Source: an uncultured Actinoplanes sp. (GTDB taxonomy: Bacteria; Actinomycetota; Actinomycetes; Mycobacteriales; Micromonosporaceae). From it: a stretch of 46,344 nucleotides of DNA. The notes beneath the pieces are model-generated. The model saw only the letters and a list, made by a program, of their open reading frames with translations. It made no database searches and was not told where the DNA came from. Both the position numbers and the translations under genes were made by a program. The DNA lies in contig NZ_CAKUCL010000031.1 of NCBI RefSeq assembly GCF_934643405.1, forward strand, positions 1-46,344, in the 5' to 3' direction. Below are positions 14,868 to 22,550 of the stretch, piece after piece (position 1 is the stretch's first letter; each line of letters opens with the position of its first letter).

Positions 14868-15839
14868 GTGAGTGACAAGAAGATCATCGCCGTCCTGGGT
14901 TCGACCGGCTCGCAGGGCGGCGGCCTCGTGCGCGCCATCCTCGACGACCCGGACGGTCCGTTCGCGGTGCGGGCGATCACCCGCAACGCCGGCTCGGCGA
15001 AGGCACAGGAGTACGCCGCCCGGGGCGCCGAGGTCGTCGAGGCCGACCTCGACGACGAGGCCAGCGTCAAGGCCGCGTTCGACGGCGCGTACGGGGCGTA
15101 CATCGTCACCAACTTCTGGGACCAGCTCACTCCCGAGGAGGAGGCCGTGCGCACCCGCAGCCAGCGGGAGAAGGAGCAGGCCCGCAACGCCGCGCGCGCC
15201 GCGAAGGCGGCCGGCCTCAGGCACGTCGTGTGGTCGACCCTGGAGGACACCCGCCCGCACTTCGAGCACCTCGGCAGCGAGCTGCCCGACCTGGAGCACG
15301 GCTACAAGGTGCCGCACTTCGACGTCAAGGGCGAGGCGAACGCGTACTTCCTGGAGCTGGGCGTGCCCACCACGTTCCTGGAGACCACGTTCTACTACGA
15401 GTCCTTCCTGCAGGGGCAGGGCCCGCGGCGCGACCAGAACGGCCGGCTCACGCTGACCCTGCCGATGGGCGGCAGCGTCTTCGCCATGGTCGCCTCCGAG
15501 GACATCGGGCGTACGGCGTACGGCATCTTCCAGGCCGGCCCGCGCTTCATCGGCCGCACCGTCGGCCTGGCCGGCGCGCACGCCACCGGCGACGAGCTGG
15601 CCGAGCTGTTCGGCAAGGTCCTCGGCGAGAAGGTCGTCTACGCGCCGATCACGCACGACCAGATGCGGGCCGCCGACTGGGCGCTGGCCAAGGAGATCGG
15701 CAACATGTTCCAGTTCTACACCGAGGCCGCCGACACGTTCATCGGCAACCGTGACCTCGATCTCGTCCGGTCGATCAACCCGCGGCTCAAGCCTCTGGAC
15801 GAGTGGCTCGCCGAGCACCGCGACGAGCTCGTGGGCTGA
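14868..15839 (+). CDS. NmrA-like NAD(P)-binding protein
   Basis: 323 residues of the atypical short-chain dehydrogenase NmrA/HSCARG group. The N-terminal IIAVLGSTGSQGGGLVRAIL carries the GxxGxxG dinucleotide motif at about 11-17. AITRN supplies the NADP-side Arg, and VEADLDD follows. YKVPHFDVKGEANAYF replaces the classical YxxxK region. HSCARG-like proteins act as NADPH sensors or as reductases. The start is GTG with TAAGGA about 7 bases upstream. It is probably repressed or activated by the divergent MmyB-type regulator. Confidence 0.9.
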   Translation: MSDKKIIAVLGSTGSQGGGLVRAILDDPDGPFAVRAITRNAGSAKAQEYAARGAEVVEADLDDEASVKAAFDGAYGAYIVTNFWDQLTPEEEAVRTRSQREKEQARNAARAAKAAGLRHVVWSTLEDTRPHFEHLGSELPDLEHGYKVPHFDVKGEANAYFLELGVPTTFLETTFYYESFLQGQGPRRDQNGRLTLTLPMGGSVFAMVASEDIGRTAYGIFQAGPRFIGRTVGLAGAHATGDELAELFGKVLGEKVVYAPITHDQMRAADWALAKEIGNMFQFYTEAADTFIGNRDLDLVRSINPRLKPLDEWLAEHRDELVG

Positions 15840-15848
15840 CCCGGCCCG

Positions 15849-15881
15849 CGCGACGGCCGCCGCCACGAGGCGGCCGTCGCG
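15849..15881 (+). terminator. 13-bp GC hairpin between the NmrA and epimerase genes
   Basis: Perfect 13-base stem CGCGACGGCCGCC / GGCGGCCGTCGCG with a 7-base loop, ending 15 bases before the next ATG. There is no T-run. It may be a terminator without U-tract or an attenuator close to the next start. Confidence 0.55.
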
Positions 15882-15896
15882 GTTAGGCTGACCGCC

Positions 15897-16865
15897 ATGC
15901 GTCGTGTGGTGGTGATCGGAGCGACCGGGCACATCGGCACCTATCTGGTGCCGCGCCTGGTCCGCGCGGGATACGAGGTTGTCGCGGTGAGCCGGGGCAC
16001 GCAGGCGCCCTACACCGGCTCGCCGGAGTGGCGGCAGGTCGAGCGGGTGACCGCCGACCGGGAGGCGGAGGACGCGGCGGGCAAGTTCGGCGAGCGCATC
16101 GCCGGGTTGCGCCCGGACGCGGTCGTCGACCTCATCTGCTTCACCCCCGAGTCGGCGCGTCAGCTGGTCGACGCCTTGCGGCCCACCCGGCCGCTGCTGG
16201 TGCACTGCGGCACGATCTGGGTGCACGGGCGGGCGCCGGCCATGCCGATCACCGAGGACGAGCCGCGTACGGGGTACGGCTCCTACGGTTCCGGCAAGGT
16301 CGCGATCGAGGAGCTGCTGCATCGCGAGACGCTGGCCGGCGGCGTGCCGTCGGTGGTGCTGCATCCCGGGCACATCAGCGGCCCGGGGTGGCCGGTGATC
16401 ACGCCGGCCGGGAACCTGGACGCCGACGTGTGGCACCGGCTGGCGACCGGCGCGCCGCTGGCCCTGCCCGCGCTGGGCCTCGGTGTGCTGAACCACGTGC
16501 ACGCCGACGACGTGGCGCAGGCCTTCGAGCTGGCACTGAACCGGCCGGCGGCGATCGGCGCGAGCTTCCACGTGGTGGCCGCGCAGGCGTGGACCAGCCG
16601 GGGCCTGGCCGCCGGGGTCGCCCGCTGGTTCGGTCGTGAGCCGGTGCTGGAGCTGGTGGAGTGGTCGCAGTTCGAGGAGCGGGTCGGGGCCGAGCACGCG
16701 GCCACGACGCGCGAGCACATCGACCGCAGCATCGCGGCGAGCATCGACCGGGCGCGCGCCGTGCTGGGTTACGCACCGCGCTACTCGTCGCTGGACGCGC
16801 TGCGCGAGGCGTTGCACTGGTTGGTGGACAACGGCAAGGCGGACGTGGGCGGCCAGGACTTCTGA
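15897..16865 (+). CDS. NAD-dependent epimerase/dehydratase family protein
   Basis: 322 residues of the extended SDR fold. VVVIGATGHIGTYLVPRL holds GxxGxxG at 8-14, with VAVSRG as the strand-2 end. YGSYGSGKVAIEELL provides the YxxxK-like catalytic pair near 121-128, and HVHADDVAQAFELAL is the typical late segment. The substrate is probably a nucleotide sugar or related ketone/alcohol, but cannot be fixed. A stem-loop just upstream of the ATG suggests it is expressed separately from the NmrA gene or attenuated. Confidence 0.87.
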   Translation: MRRVVVIGATGHIGTYLVPRLVRAGYEVVAVSRGTQAPYTGSPEWRQVERVTADREAEDAAGKFGERIAGLRPDAVVDLICFTPESARQLVDALRPTRPLLVHCGTIWVHGRAPAMPITEDEPRTGYGSYGSGKVAIEELLHRETLAGGVPSVVLHPGHISGPGWPVITPAGNLDADVWHRLATGAPLALPALGLGVLNHVHADDVAQAFELALNRPAAIGASFHVVAAQAWTSRGLAAGVARWFGREPVLELVEWSQFEERVGAEHAATTREHIDRSIAASIDRARAVLGYAPRYSSLDALREALHWLVDNGKADVGGQDF

Positions 16866-16958
16866 CCGTGACGTTCGCCCGGGACGTGACCGGATCGTTC
16901 CGCAAGCCGACGCGATGATGCCTTATGCCGCGGGTGCGCCGGGGCCCAGGATCGAGGC

Positions 16959-17543
16959 ATGACCAAGGCGCTGATCGTGATCGACGTGCAGGAGTCGTTC
17001 CGGGCCCGGCCGCTGTGGCGGGCGTTGAACAACCCGGACCTCATCGACAATGTGCACCGGCTGGTCGAGGCGGCACGGGCCGCCGGCGACCGGGTGATCT
17101 GGGTGCTGCACGAGGAGCCGGGCAGCGACGGAGAGTTCGACCCGGCGAACGGCTTCGTACGCGTCCTGGACGAGCTGAAGCCGGCCGCGGACGAGGCGAT
17201 CGTGCGCAAGACCTCGCACAACGCGTTCACCACCACCAACCTCCAGCAGATGCTCACCGAGGCGCGGATCACCGAACTGGCCGTCTGCGGCATCCGCACC
17301 GAGCAGTGCGTGGAGACCACCACGCGCGTCGCCTCCGACTTCGGCTACGCCGTGACCTTCCTGACCGACGCCACCGGCACGTTCCCGATCCCGCACTGGG
17401 CGGCGCCGTCCGGCCGCAGCGTTGAGGAGCTGCTGGCCGACCCGCGTACGCTCGGTGCTGCCGACGTGGTGGCGCGCACCGAATACGCGCTGGCCGGCCG
17501 ATTCGCGGACGTGCGGAGCGTGGACGACTATCTGGGAGCGTGA
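16959..17543 (+). CDS. Isochorismatase-like cysteine hydrolase
   Basis: 194 residues with the cysteine hydrolase triad: D9 in LIVIDVQ, K84 in IVRKTSHNAF and C117 in GIRTEQCVETT. The family includes nicotinamidase, isochorismatase and other amidases; substrate unknown. The stop is 7 bases before the GlxA-type regulator gene, and this hydrolase-GlxA pair recurs in actinobacteria, so the regulator likely controls this gene. Confidence 0.92.
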   Translation: MTKALIVIDVQESFRARPLWRALNNPDLIDNVHRLVEAARAAGDRVIWVLHEEPGSDGEFDPANGFVRVLDELKPAADEAIVRKTSHNAFTTTNLQQMLTEARITELAVCGIRTEQCVETTTRVASDFGYAVTFLTDATGTFPIPHWAAPSGRSVEELLADPRTLGAADVVARTEYALAGRFADVRSVDDYLGA

Positions 17544-17550
17544 CCGGATC

Positions 17551-18438
17551 GTGAGCCGGGTGCTGTTCGTGCTGACGCCGGGCGTGCACCTGCTCGATCT
17601 CGCCGGGCCGGCTCAGGTCTTCTCCACCGCCGACGGCTACGCGTTGTCCTACGTGGCGGACGCGCCCGAGGTGCCGACGTGGCAGGGCGTGACCTTGCAG
17701 GCGTCGACGTCGTGGCCCCGGCTGAGCACCGACGATCTGGTGCTGGTGCCGGGCTGGCGGGACGGCTCCGACCCGCCCGGCCGCGGGCTGCTCGACCGGA
17801 TCGCCGAGCACCACGCGGCCGGCGGCACGGTGGCGAGCGTCTGCGCGGGCGCGGAGGCGCTGGGCCGGGCCGGCCTGCTCGACGGGCGGCGCTGCACCAC
17901 CCATCACGGTCTGCAGGATCGGCTGGCCCGCGACTACCCGCTGGCATCGGTCGTGCGTGACGTGCTGTACGTGAGCGACGGCCGGGTGGTCACGTCGGCG
18001 GGCATCGCGAGCGGCATCGACCTGGCCCTGCACCTGGTGGCGCTGCGGCACGGCCCGGCGGCGGCCGCGCGGGTGGCCCGGGAGATGGTCGTCTACGCCC
18101 GGCGCAACGGCGACGAGCAGCAGGCCAGCGCGATGCTGCGGCACCGCGGTCACCTCAGCGACGTGGTGCACCGGGTGCAGGACCGGATCGACGCCGACTT
18201 CGCCTCACCGCTGCCGCTGACCGAGCTGGCCGCCGGGGCGGGCGTCAGTGAACGCACGCTGACCAGGCTGTTCGAGGCGACGATCGGACGCACGCCGCTG
18301 CGGTACCAGCAGGTGCTGCGGGTGGAACGGGCCGAATATCTGATCGGTCACGGCGCGACGGTCGACGCGGCGGCGCGGGCGGTCGGCTTCCGGGACGCGC
18401 GGATGCTGCGGCGCCTGCGCGCTCGGGTACCGTCCTGA
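17551..18438 (+). CDS. GlxA-family regulator (DJ-1/PfpI domain plus AraC helix-turn-helix)
   Basis: 295 residues. The N-terminal DJ-1/PfpI-like domain (about 1-165) has VLFVLTPGVHLLDLAGPAQVF and the nucleophile-elbow segment ASVCAGAEALGRAGLL. The C-terminal AraC domain (about 210-295) has two helix-turn-helix motifs; the second ends only a few residues after GFRDARMLRRLRARVPS, so the tail is short for the family. The start is GTG, chosen for the 7-base spacing behind the cysteine hydrolase. Likely a transcriptional activator of the adjacent hydrolase, sensing a small nitrogen compound; that is inference. Confidence 0.9.
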   Translation: MSRVLFVLTPGVHLLDLAGPAQVFSTADGYALSYVADAPEVPTWQGVTLQASTSWPRLSTDDLVLVPGWRDGSDPPGRGLLDRIAEHHAAGGTVASVCAGAEALGRAGLLDGRRCTTHHGLQDRLARDYPLASVVRDVLYVSDGRVVTSAGIASGIDLALHLVALRHGPAAAARVAREMVVYARRNGDEQQASAMLRHRGHLSDVVHRVQDRIDADFASPLPLTELAAGAGVSERTLTRLFEATIGRTPLRYQQVLRVERAEYLIGHGATVDAAARAVGFRDARMLRRLRARVPS

Positions 18439-18440
18439 TC

Positions 18441-19127
18441 ATGCGCATCCGGGGTGTCCTGCTCGACCTCGACGACACGCTGCTCGACCACACCGACGCG
18501 GTCGATCGCGCTCTGCGCCTGTGGTTGCCGCAACTGGGCGTGACACCGACGGCGGAACACCTCACCCTTTGGAACGAGGTGCAGGAGCCGCATCTGCGGG
18601 CGTGGCGCGAGCGCCGCATCTCCTTCGAGGAGCAGCGGCGGCGCCGGCTGCGCGATTTCCTTCCGGCGATCCAGGTCCCGTACGCCGTGGACGAGCTCGA
18701 CGAGATTTTCGGGGGCTACCTGCGCGCGTACGAAAGCTCGTATCGCGCCTTTCCCGACGTTCCGGGCGCCCTGGCCGCGATTGCCGACGCCGGCCTGCGC
18801 CTGGCCGTGCTGACCAACGGCAACGACAAGCAGCAGAACCGCAAGCTGGCCGCCGTCGGCCTGGACGGGATCGGCCCGGTCTTCACCCCGGACCACCTGG
18901 GCGCGGCGAAACCGGAACCGGCGGCGTTCCGGGGTGCCTGCGAGCGCTGGGGTCTGGCGCCGGCGGAGGTGCTGAGCGTCGGCGACAACTACGCCTTCGA
19001 CGTGCTGGGCGCCCGCGCGGCCGGGCTGCGCGCCGTCCACCTCGACCGGCACGACCGCGGCCCGCACGACGAGCCGCACCGGATCCGGTCGCTGGCCGCG
19101 CTGGACGTGGCGGGTTCCTACGCGTAA
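18441..19127 (+). CDS. HAD-superfamily hydrolase
   Basis: 228 residues. Motif I LLDLDDTLLD carries nucleophile D9 and acid/base D11, motif II is LTNGND, motif III Lys is in GAAKPEP and motif IV is VLSVGDNYAFDV. The helical cap between about 15 and 95 is of the C1 type, as in phosphoglycolate phosphatase or pyrimidine 5'-nucleotidase relatives. The ATG lies 2 bases after the GlxA stop, so it may be cotranscribed. Its last 10 bases overlap the convergent MobA-like gene. Confidence 0.92.
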   Translation: MRIRGVLLDLDDTLLDHTDAVDRALRLWLPQLGVTPTAEHLTLWNEVQEPHLRAWRERRISFEEQRRRRLRDFLPAIQVPYAVDELDEIFGGYLRAYESSYRAFPDVPGALAAIADAGLRLAVLTNGNDKQQNRKLAAVGLDGIGPVFTPDHLGAAKPEPAAFRGACERWGLAPAEVLSVGDNYAFDVLGARAAGLRAVHLDRHDRGPHDEPHRIRSLAALDVAGSYA

Positions 19128-19690
19128 GGGTTCGACGCCGGCACGTCGATGTCGCGGTCGTCCGCCACGTCACCCACCGGCACCACCCGGACGATGCCGG
19201 CGTGCGCGCGCAGGTAGTCGCGTGCGCCCCGATCGCCGGTGGCCAGCTCGGCCACACCCGTCCAGTGGTCGCGCCCGAGCAGCACCGGATGCCCCCGCCG
19301 ATCGCCGTAACCGCCCATCACCAAGGACTCTCGGGTGGCTTGCGCGGCAATACGCCGTACGGCAACCGGGGTGACGCCGGGCATGTCGACCGGAATGACC
19401 ATCGCCGCGCCGGCCGGCGAGCTGGCCAGAGCATCGAGACCGGTGCGCAGCGAGGATCCCAGCCCGGTGGCCCACTCGGGATTGATCACCGAGGGCGGCA
19501 GACCGGACGCCTCGGCGCGAACCCGGTCGGCCTCCGCGCCGAGCACCACCAGGATCCGGGTCAGACCGGCTTCCCGCAGCGTGTCCGCGGCGTGCTCGAC
19601 CAGCAGCTTCGACGGGTAGCGGATCAGCGCCTTCGGCATTCCGTAGCGCCGGCCCCCACCCGCCGCAAGCACCAGCCCGGCGATCTCCAC
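19118..19690 (-). CDS. MobA-like NTP transferase (MocA/molybdenum cofactor cytidylyltransferase type)
   Basis: 190 residues with GLVLAAGGGRRYGMPKAL, the nucleotide-binding loop of the MobA/MocA group, and PVDMPG as the metal-binding DxP-type strand. GGYGDRRGHPVLLGRDHW is the usual downstream signature. Such enzymes transfer CMP or GMP to molybdopterin, but the group also serves other pathways; no Mo-hydroxylase gene is adjacent. The start is GTG. A 44-base segment covering the start codon is duplicated in tandem just upstream. Its 3' end overlaps the convergent HAD gene by 10 bases. Confidence 0.87.
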   Translation of the reverse strand: MEIAGLVLAAGGGRRYGMPKALIRYPSKLLVEHAADTLREAGLTRILVVLGAEADRVRAEASGLPPSVINPEWATGLGSSLRTGLDALASSPAGAAMVIPVDMPGVTPVAVRRIAAQATRESLVMGGYGDRRGHPVLLGRDHWTGVAELATGDRGARDYLRAHAGIVRVVPVGDVADDRDIDVPASNPYA

Positions 19691-19761
19691 GCGCCGAGCC
19701 TAGCCCCGCGTCGTCGCGCCAGCCCGGCGACGTCCACGCGCCGAGCCTGGCCCGCGTCGTC
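19672..19761. repeat. 44-bp tandem duplication over the MobA-like gene start
   Basis: Copy A 19672-19715 includes the gene's GTG start and first codons; copy B 19719-19761 is upstream with three or four differences. In copy B the start is preserved as GTGGACG, so it would give a decoy start. Confidence 0.75.
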
Positions 19762-19775
19762 AGGACGCGCCGAGG

Positions 19776-19866
19776 GTGCCGTTCGGCGCCCGCTCCCACC
19801 CATGCGCCGCCACCCCCGGTCCTTGCCCGTGCCGCTCGGCGCCCGCTCCCACCCATGCGCCGCCAC
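19776..19866. repeat. 38-bp direct repeat, two copies, 53-bp period
   Basis: Positions 19776-19813 and 19829-19866 match at 37 of 38 bases, separated by 15 unrelated bases. Confidence 0.85.
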
Positions 19867-19970
19867 GCTGGGGCCCGACCCGCCGCGGAGCGTCCCAAGG
19901 CCCGAGCTGCGATCTTCTGGGCCTCGCCCTTCGCCCCGCAACACCCCGGCCCGGCTACCGTGGCCGCACC

Positions 19971-20102
19971 GACCCACCTCGCCGGCCCACGTCACGCCAC
20001 ACCGGCCCACCTCGCCGGCCCACGTCACGCTGTACCGACCTACCTCGCCGGCCCACGTCACGCCACACCGGCCCACCTCGCCGGCACGCGTTACGCCGCG
20101 TA
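19971..20102. repeat. 33-bp tandem repeat, four units
   Basis: Units at 19971, 20004, 20037 and 20070. The shared core is CCTCGCCGGCCCACGTCACG in the first three; the fourth is diverged. No spacers separate the units, so this is a minisatellite, not a CRISPR. The 33-base period would encode an 11-residue repeat in any frame. Confidence 0.9.
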
Positions 20103-20167
20103 CTCGTCACCGGTCAACCGCAAAGTCCCGCGACATCATTTCCGGGCATTTCCGATAAGTCGGGCAT

Positions 20168-20296
20168 CTACGTGCCTGAGCCCTTGACCGTGTCGAGATG
20201 CTCGACCGGATCCCAGCCGCACCCGCCGCCCTTGATCCGCGAGACAGGTCCCCGCTTCAGCTTCGACCTTGGGCCGGGGAAACGGCGGGTGAGCAT
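20168..20296 (-). CDS. Possible small ORF (42 residues), weak
   Basis: ATG to TAG frame giving a basic N-terminus (MLTRRFPGPRSKLKRG) and a Gly/Trp-containing middle (GGGCGWDPVEHL) that looks more protein-like than the repeat-driven frames beside it. No Shine-Dalgarno sequence is visible, and an in-frame GTG lies 4 codons upstream. It sits downstream of the sugar-kinase gene on the same strand. It could be a fragment of a decayed gene. Confidence 0.25.
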   Translation of the reverse strand: MLTRRFPGPRSKLKRGPVSRIKGGGCGWDPVEHLDTVKGSGT

Positions 20297-20339
20297 CGGC
20301 AGGGTCACCGGTCGTTGTCTGCGGCGCTGAGCCCAGGAG

Positions 20340-21284
20340 CTAGCGCCGGATGTCGCCGCCGGTCAGTGCGTCCAGTTCGTCTCGGTCGGGCAGGCCCTCG
20401 CAGTCGCCCGGCACGGTGACCGCGAACCCGCCGGCCGCGATCGCCGTCCCCAGCCGCACGTCCGCCGGCGCGCCGGCCAGGCGGTCGGCGAGGTAGCCGG
20501 CCACGAACGCGTCGCCCGCGCCCACCGGGTCGACCACGGTGAGCTTGAGGGCCGCGAGCGCGAACGGTACGCCGTCGATCAGCGCGCGGCAGCCGTTCCC
20601 GCCGTCCTTCACGATCACCTCGGACGGGCCGAGCTTGGCCAGGCCGGCCACCGGATCGCCCGGATCGACGAACAGCTCGGCCTCGTCCGGCGAGGCGAAC
20701 ACGATGTCGGCGCGGGACACCAGGTCGCGCAGCACGGGCGCGGCGTCGTACCGGCTCCAGAGCTTCGCGCGGTAGTTCACGTCGATCGACACCGGCACAC
20801 CGGCCGAGCGAGCCGTCTCCACCGACTGGAAGACCGCGGCGCGGGCGCTCTCACTCAGCGCCGGGGTGATGCCGGTGACGTGGACGACGCCGGCGCCGGT
20901 CAGCTCGGCGGCCGGGATGTCGGCCGGCAGGAGCCGCGAGCCCGCGCTGCCGGCCCGGTGGTAGTCGACGTGGGTGAACTCGCCGGACCGCCGGTGCCGC
21001 ACCATGAGCCCGGTGAACGGCGGGCCGGTGATCGCCAGCGTGCGCACACCGGACGCGGCGAGACGCTGCGCGATGAGGGCGCCGGTCGCGTCCGGGCCGA
21101 CACGGCCCAGCCAGGTGGCCTCGCCGCCCAGACGCGCGACCCCGACGGCCACGTTGCTCTCCGCGCCACCGATGCCGAAGGAGAAGCTCTTCGCGTACGC
21201 CAGCGGGCCGATGCCGTCCGCGGCGACCAGGCCCATGGTCTCGCCGAAGGTGAACAGGCCGCGACGGCCGCCGGCCGGCGTCAT
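20340..21284 (-). CDS. kdgK: PfkB-family sugar kinase, probably 2-dehydro-3-deoxygluconate kinase
   Basis: 314 residues of the ribokinase/PfkB fold. PfkB signature 1 is GGAESNVAVGVARLG (39-53), signature 2 is VVDPVGAGDAFVAGYL with catalytic D258, and FGETMGLV opens the protein as in KDG kinases. It phosphorylates KDG to KDPG using ATP. The assignment rests on sequence style and on the ATGA overlap with the KDPG aldolase gene upstream. Both would funnel sugar-acid catabolism (for example uronates) to pyruvate and glyceraldehyde-3-phosphate. No dehydratase or sugar transporter lies in this window. Confidence 0.88.
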   Translation of the reverse strand: MTPAGGRRGLFTFGETMGLVAADGIGPLAYAKSFSFGIGGAESNVAVGVARLGGEATWLGRVGPDATGALIAQRLAASGVRTLAITGPPFTGLMVRHRRSGEFTHVDYHRAGSAGSRLLPADIPAAELTGAGVVHVTGITPALSESARAAVFQSVETARSAGVPVSIDVNYRAKLWSRYDAAPVLRDLVSRADIVFASPDEAELFVDPGDPVAGLAKLGPSEVIVKDGGNGCRALIDGVPFALAALKLTVVDPVGAGDAFVAGYLADRLAGAPADVRLGTAIAAGGFAVTVPGDCEGLPDRDELDALTGGDIRR

Positions 21285-21928
21285 GCGCGGGCGAACGTGA
21301 CCGCGCTCATCGCGTGCTTGGCGCGGGCCCGTAACGCCTCCAGGCTGCCGCCGGTGGTCGCGTCGCCGATCAGGGGGCTGCCCACACCGACCGCCTTCGC
21401 CCCGGCGAACAGCCAGTCCGCGATGTCCTCGATCTTGACCCCGCCGGTCGGCATGATGCCGACCTGCGGCAGCGGCCCGCGCACGTCGCGCAGGAAGCCG
21501 GGGCCGAGGTTGCCCGCCGGGAACAGCTTGACCAGCGGCGCGCCGGCCCGGTGCGCCGCGTAGATCTCGGTCGGCGTGCGGGTGCCGGGGATGAACGGCA
21601 CCGGGGAGGCGCCGATCAGCTCGACGTCGAGGACCGGCGAGACGAGGAACGAGGCGCCGGCGTCGACGGCCGCCTTCGCGTCGTCCAGGGTCAGCACGGT
21701 GCCGGCGCCGATGGCCACGCTGGCGGGCAGCTGGCGCCGCAGGCCGGCGATCGCCTCGATGGCGCCCCGCGAGGTCAGCGTGATCTCCATGGCGGTGATG
21801 CCGGACTCGGCGAGCACGGTCGCCACGGCGGCGAAATAGTCGGCGGTGGGGGCACGGAGGATCGCCACGACCCCGCTGCGCACGACGGCGGCGGTCACGG
21901 CATCGGGGGTAACGGTCTCATCGCTCAC
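21281..21928 (-). CDS. eda: KDPG/KHG aldolase
   Basis: 215 residues of the class I KDPG aldolase (Eda) family. The catalytic Glu is E48 in MEITLTS, and the Schiff-base Lys is K134 in PLVKLFPAG. GAGTVLT and MPTGGVKIEDI are the phosphate-binding and C-terminal signatures. It cleaves 2-dehydro-3-deoxy-6-phosphogluconate to pyruvate and glyceraldehyde-3-phosphate (and may act on 4-hydroxy-2-oxoglutarate). The start is GTG, 11 bases inside the end of the upstream membrane protein gene. The stop overlaps the kinase start by ATGA. Confidence 0.93.
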   Translation of the reverse strand: MSDETVTPDAVTAAVVRSGVVAILRAPTADYFAAVATVLAESGITAMEITLTSRGAIEAIAGLRRQLPASVAIGAGTVLTLDDAKAAVDAGASFLVSPVLDVELIGASPVPFIPGTRTPTEIYAAHRAGAPLVKLFPAGNLGPGFLRDVRGPLPQVGIMPTGGVKIEDIADWLFAGAKAVGVGSPLIGDATTGGSLEALRARAKHAMSAVTFARA

Positions 21929-22511
21929 GGCTTAGATCCTGCCCGATGTTCCGGCCGCCATCCAGGGCAGCGGACCGTGCCGGGCGTCGCACATTGGCGA
22001 ACCGGCCGCCGTTTTCGCTGGTGGCCGGCGCCGTGGGATCAATCTCCAGTTCTTCCCGGATGGCCGCCTCGAGCTGCTGCATCACCAGCGGGACCTGAGC
22101 GAGCAGCTCGCGGAAGTGAGTCTGCGGCTGGACCCCGCTGACGCCGGCCGGGTTCATCTCGCCGTGCAGCTTCAGCAGCAGCAGGTGCACGGCGAGAGCG
22201 GCGCTGCGGACCGGGCCGGAGGCGAGCAGCCGGACCAGCATCAGGGCCGGTCCCACCTCGTCGACGTAGGTGAGGGCGGGCGCCGCCTTGTCCCCCGCGT
22301 CGAAGGCGGCGCGCAACCGGTACGTGTCGCGCTCGAAGACGGCGAGCAGCTGGACGTACGCGGTGCGGCGCTCCTCGTACCACCGACGGGTGCGCTTGCG
22401 GCGGCTGCTCAGGTAGTCGTTGCGGGCACCGAGCAACAGCGTCGCGGCGGCTCCGGCCAGGGCGAACACGGCGGCGATGAGGGGCAGCCCCCACCACGGG
22501 ATTCCAGACAC
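21918..22511 (-). CDS. Single-pass membrane protein of unknown function
   Basis: 197 residues. One strong N-terminal transmembrane segment lies at about 6-27, followed by Arg/Lys-rich residues 36-50 (positive-inside). A long helical, possibly coiled-coil, cytoplasmic part follows (ERRTAYVQLLAVFERDTYRLR, later VPLVMQQLEAAIREELEI). The layout resembles small actinobacterial membrane proteins of unknown function. Its 3' end overlaps the aldolase start, so it is the first gene of the run with aldolase and kinase, though a functional link to sugar-acid catabolism is not obvious. Confidence 0.75.
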   Translation of the reverse strand: MSGIPWWGLPLIAAVFALAGAAATLLLGARNDYLSSRRKRTRRWYEERRTAYVQLLAVFERDTYRLRAAFDAGDKAAPALTYVDEVGPALMLVRLLASGPVRSAALAVHLLLLKLHGEMNPAGVSGVQPQTHFRELLAQVPLVMQQLEAAIREELEIDPTAPATSENGGRFANVRRPARSAALDGGRNIGQDLSRER

Positions 22512-22550
22512 GCCGCTAACCGTAGCGACGTCCCGCCCGCCACGAGCGGG

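Larger units (their letters stand above)
19691..20339. other. Repeat-rich gene-free region
   Basis: About 650 bases without a convincing gene. It holds a duplicated gene start (19719-19761), a 38-base repeat in two copies (19776-19866), a 33-base repeat in four copies (19971-20102), then about 200 less repetitive bases with one weak 42-codon minus-strand frame (20168-20296). Several frames stay open simply because the repeats have periods divisible by 3 and the GC content is high. Confidence 0.7.

Noticed and set aside
14676..16817. Open frame of 713 codons on the minus strand
   Set aside because: Antisense to the NmrA and epimerase genes, which have clear motifs and starts; the composition is typical of a shadow frame.
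19624..20076. 150-codon minus-strand frame with an 11-residue repeat (VTWAGEVGRCG)
   Set aside because: The repeat is just the 33-bp minisatellite translated; the other frames are equally open, the rest is Arg/Gly-rich, and it overlaps the MobA-like gene start.
19971..20102. CRISPR array
   Set aside because: Units abut without variable spacers and no cas gene is near.
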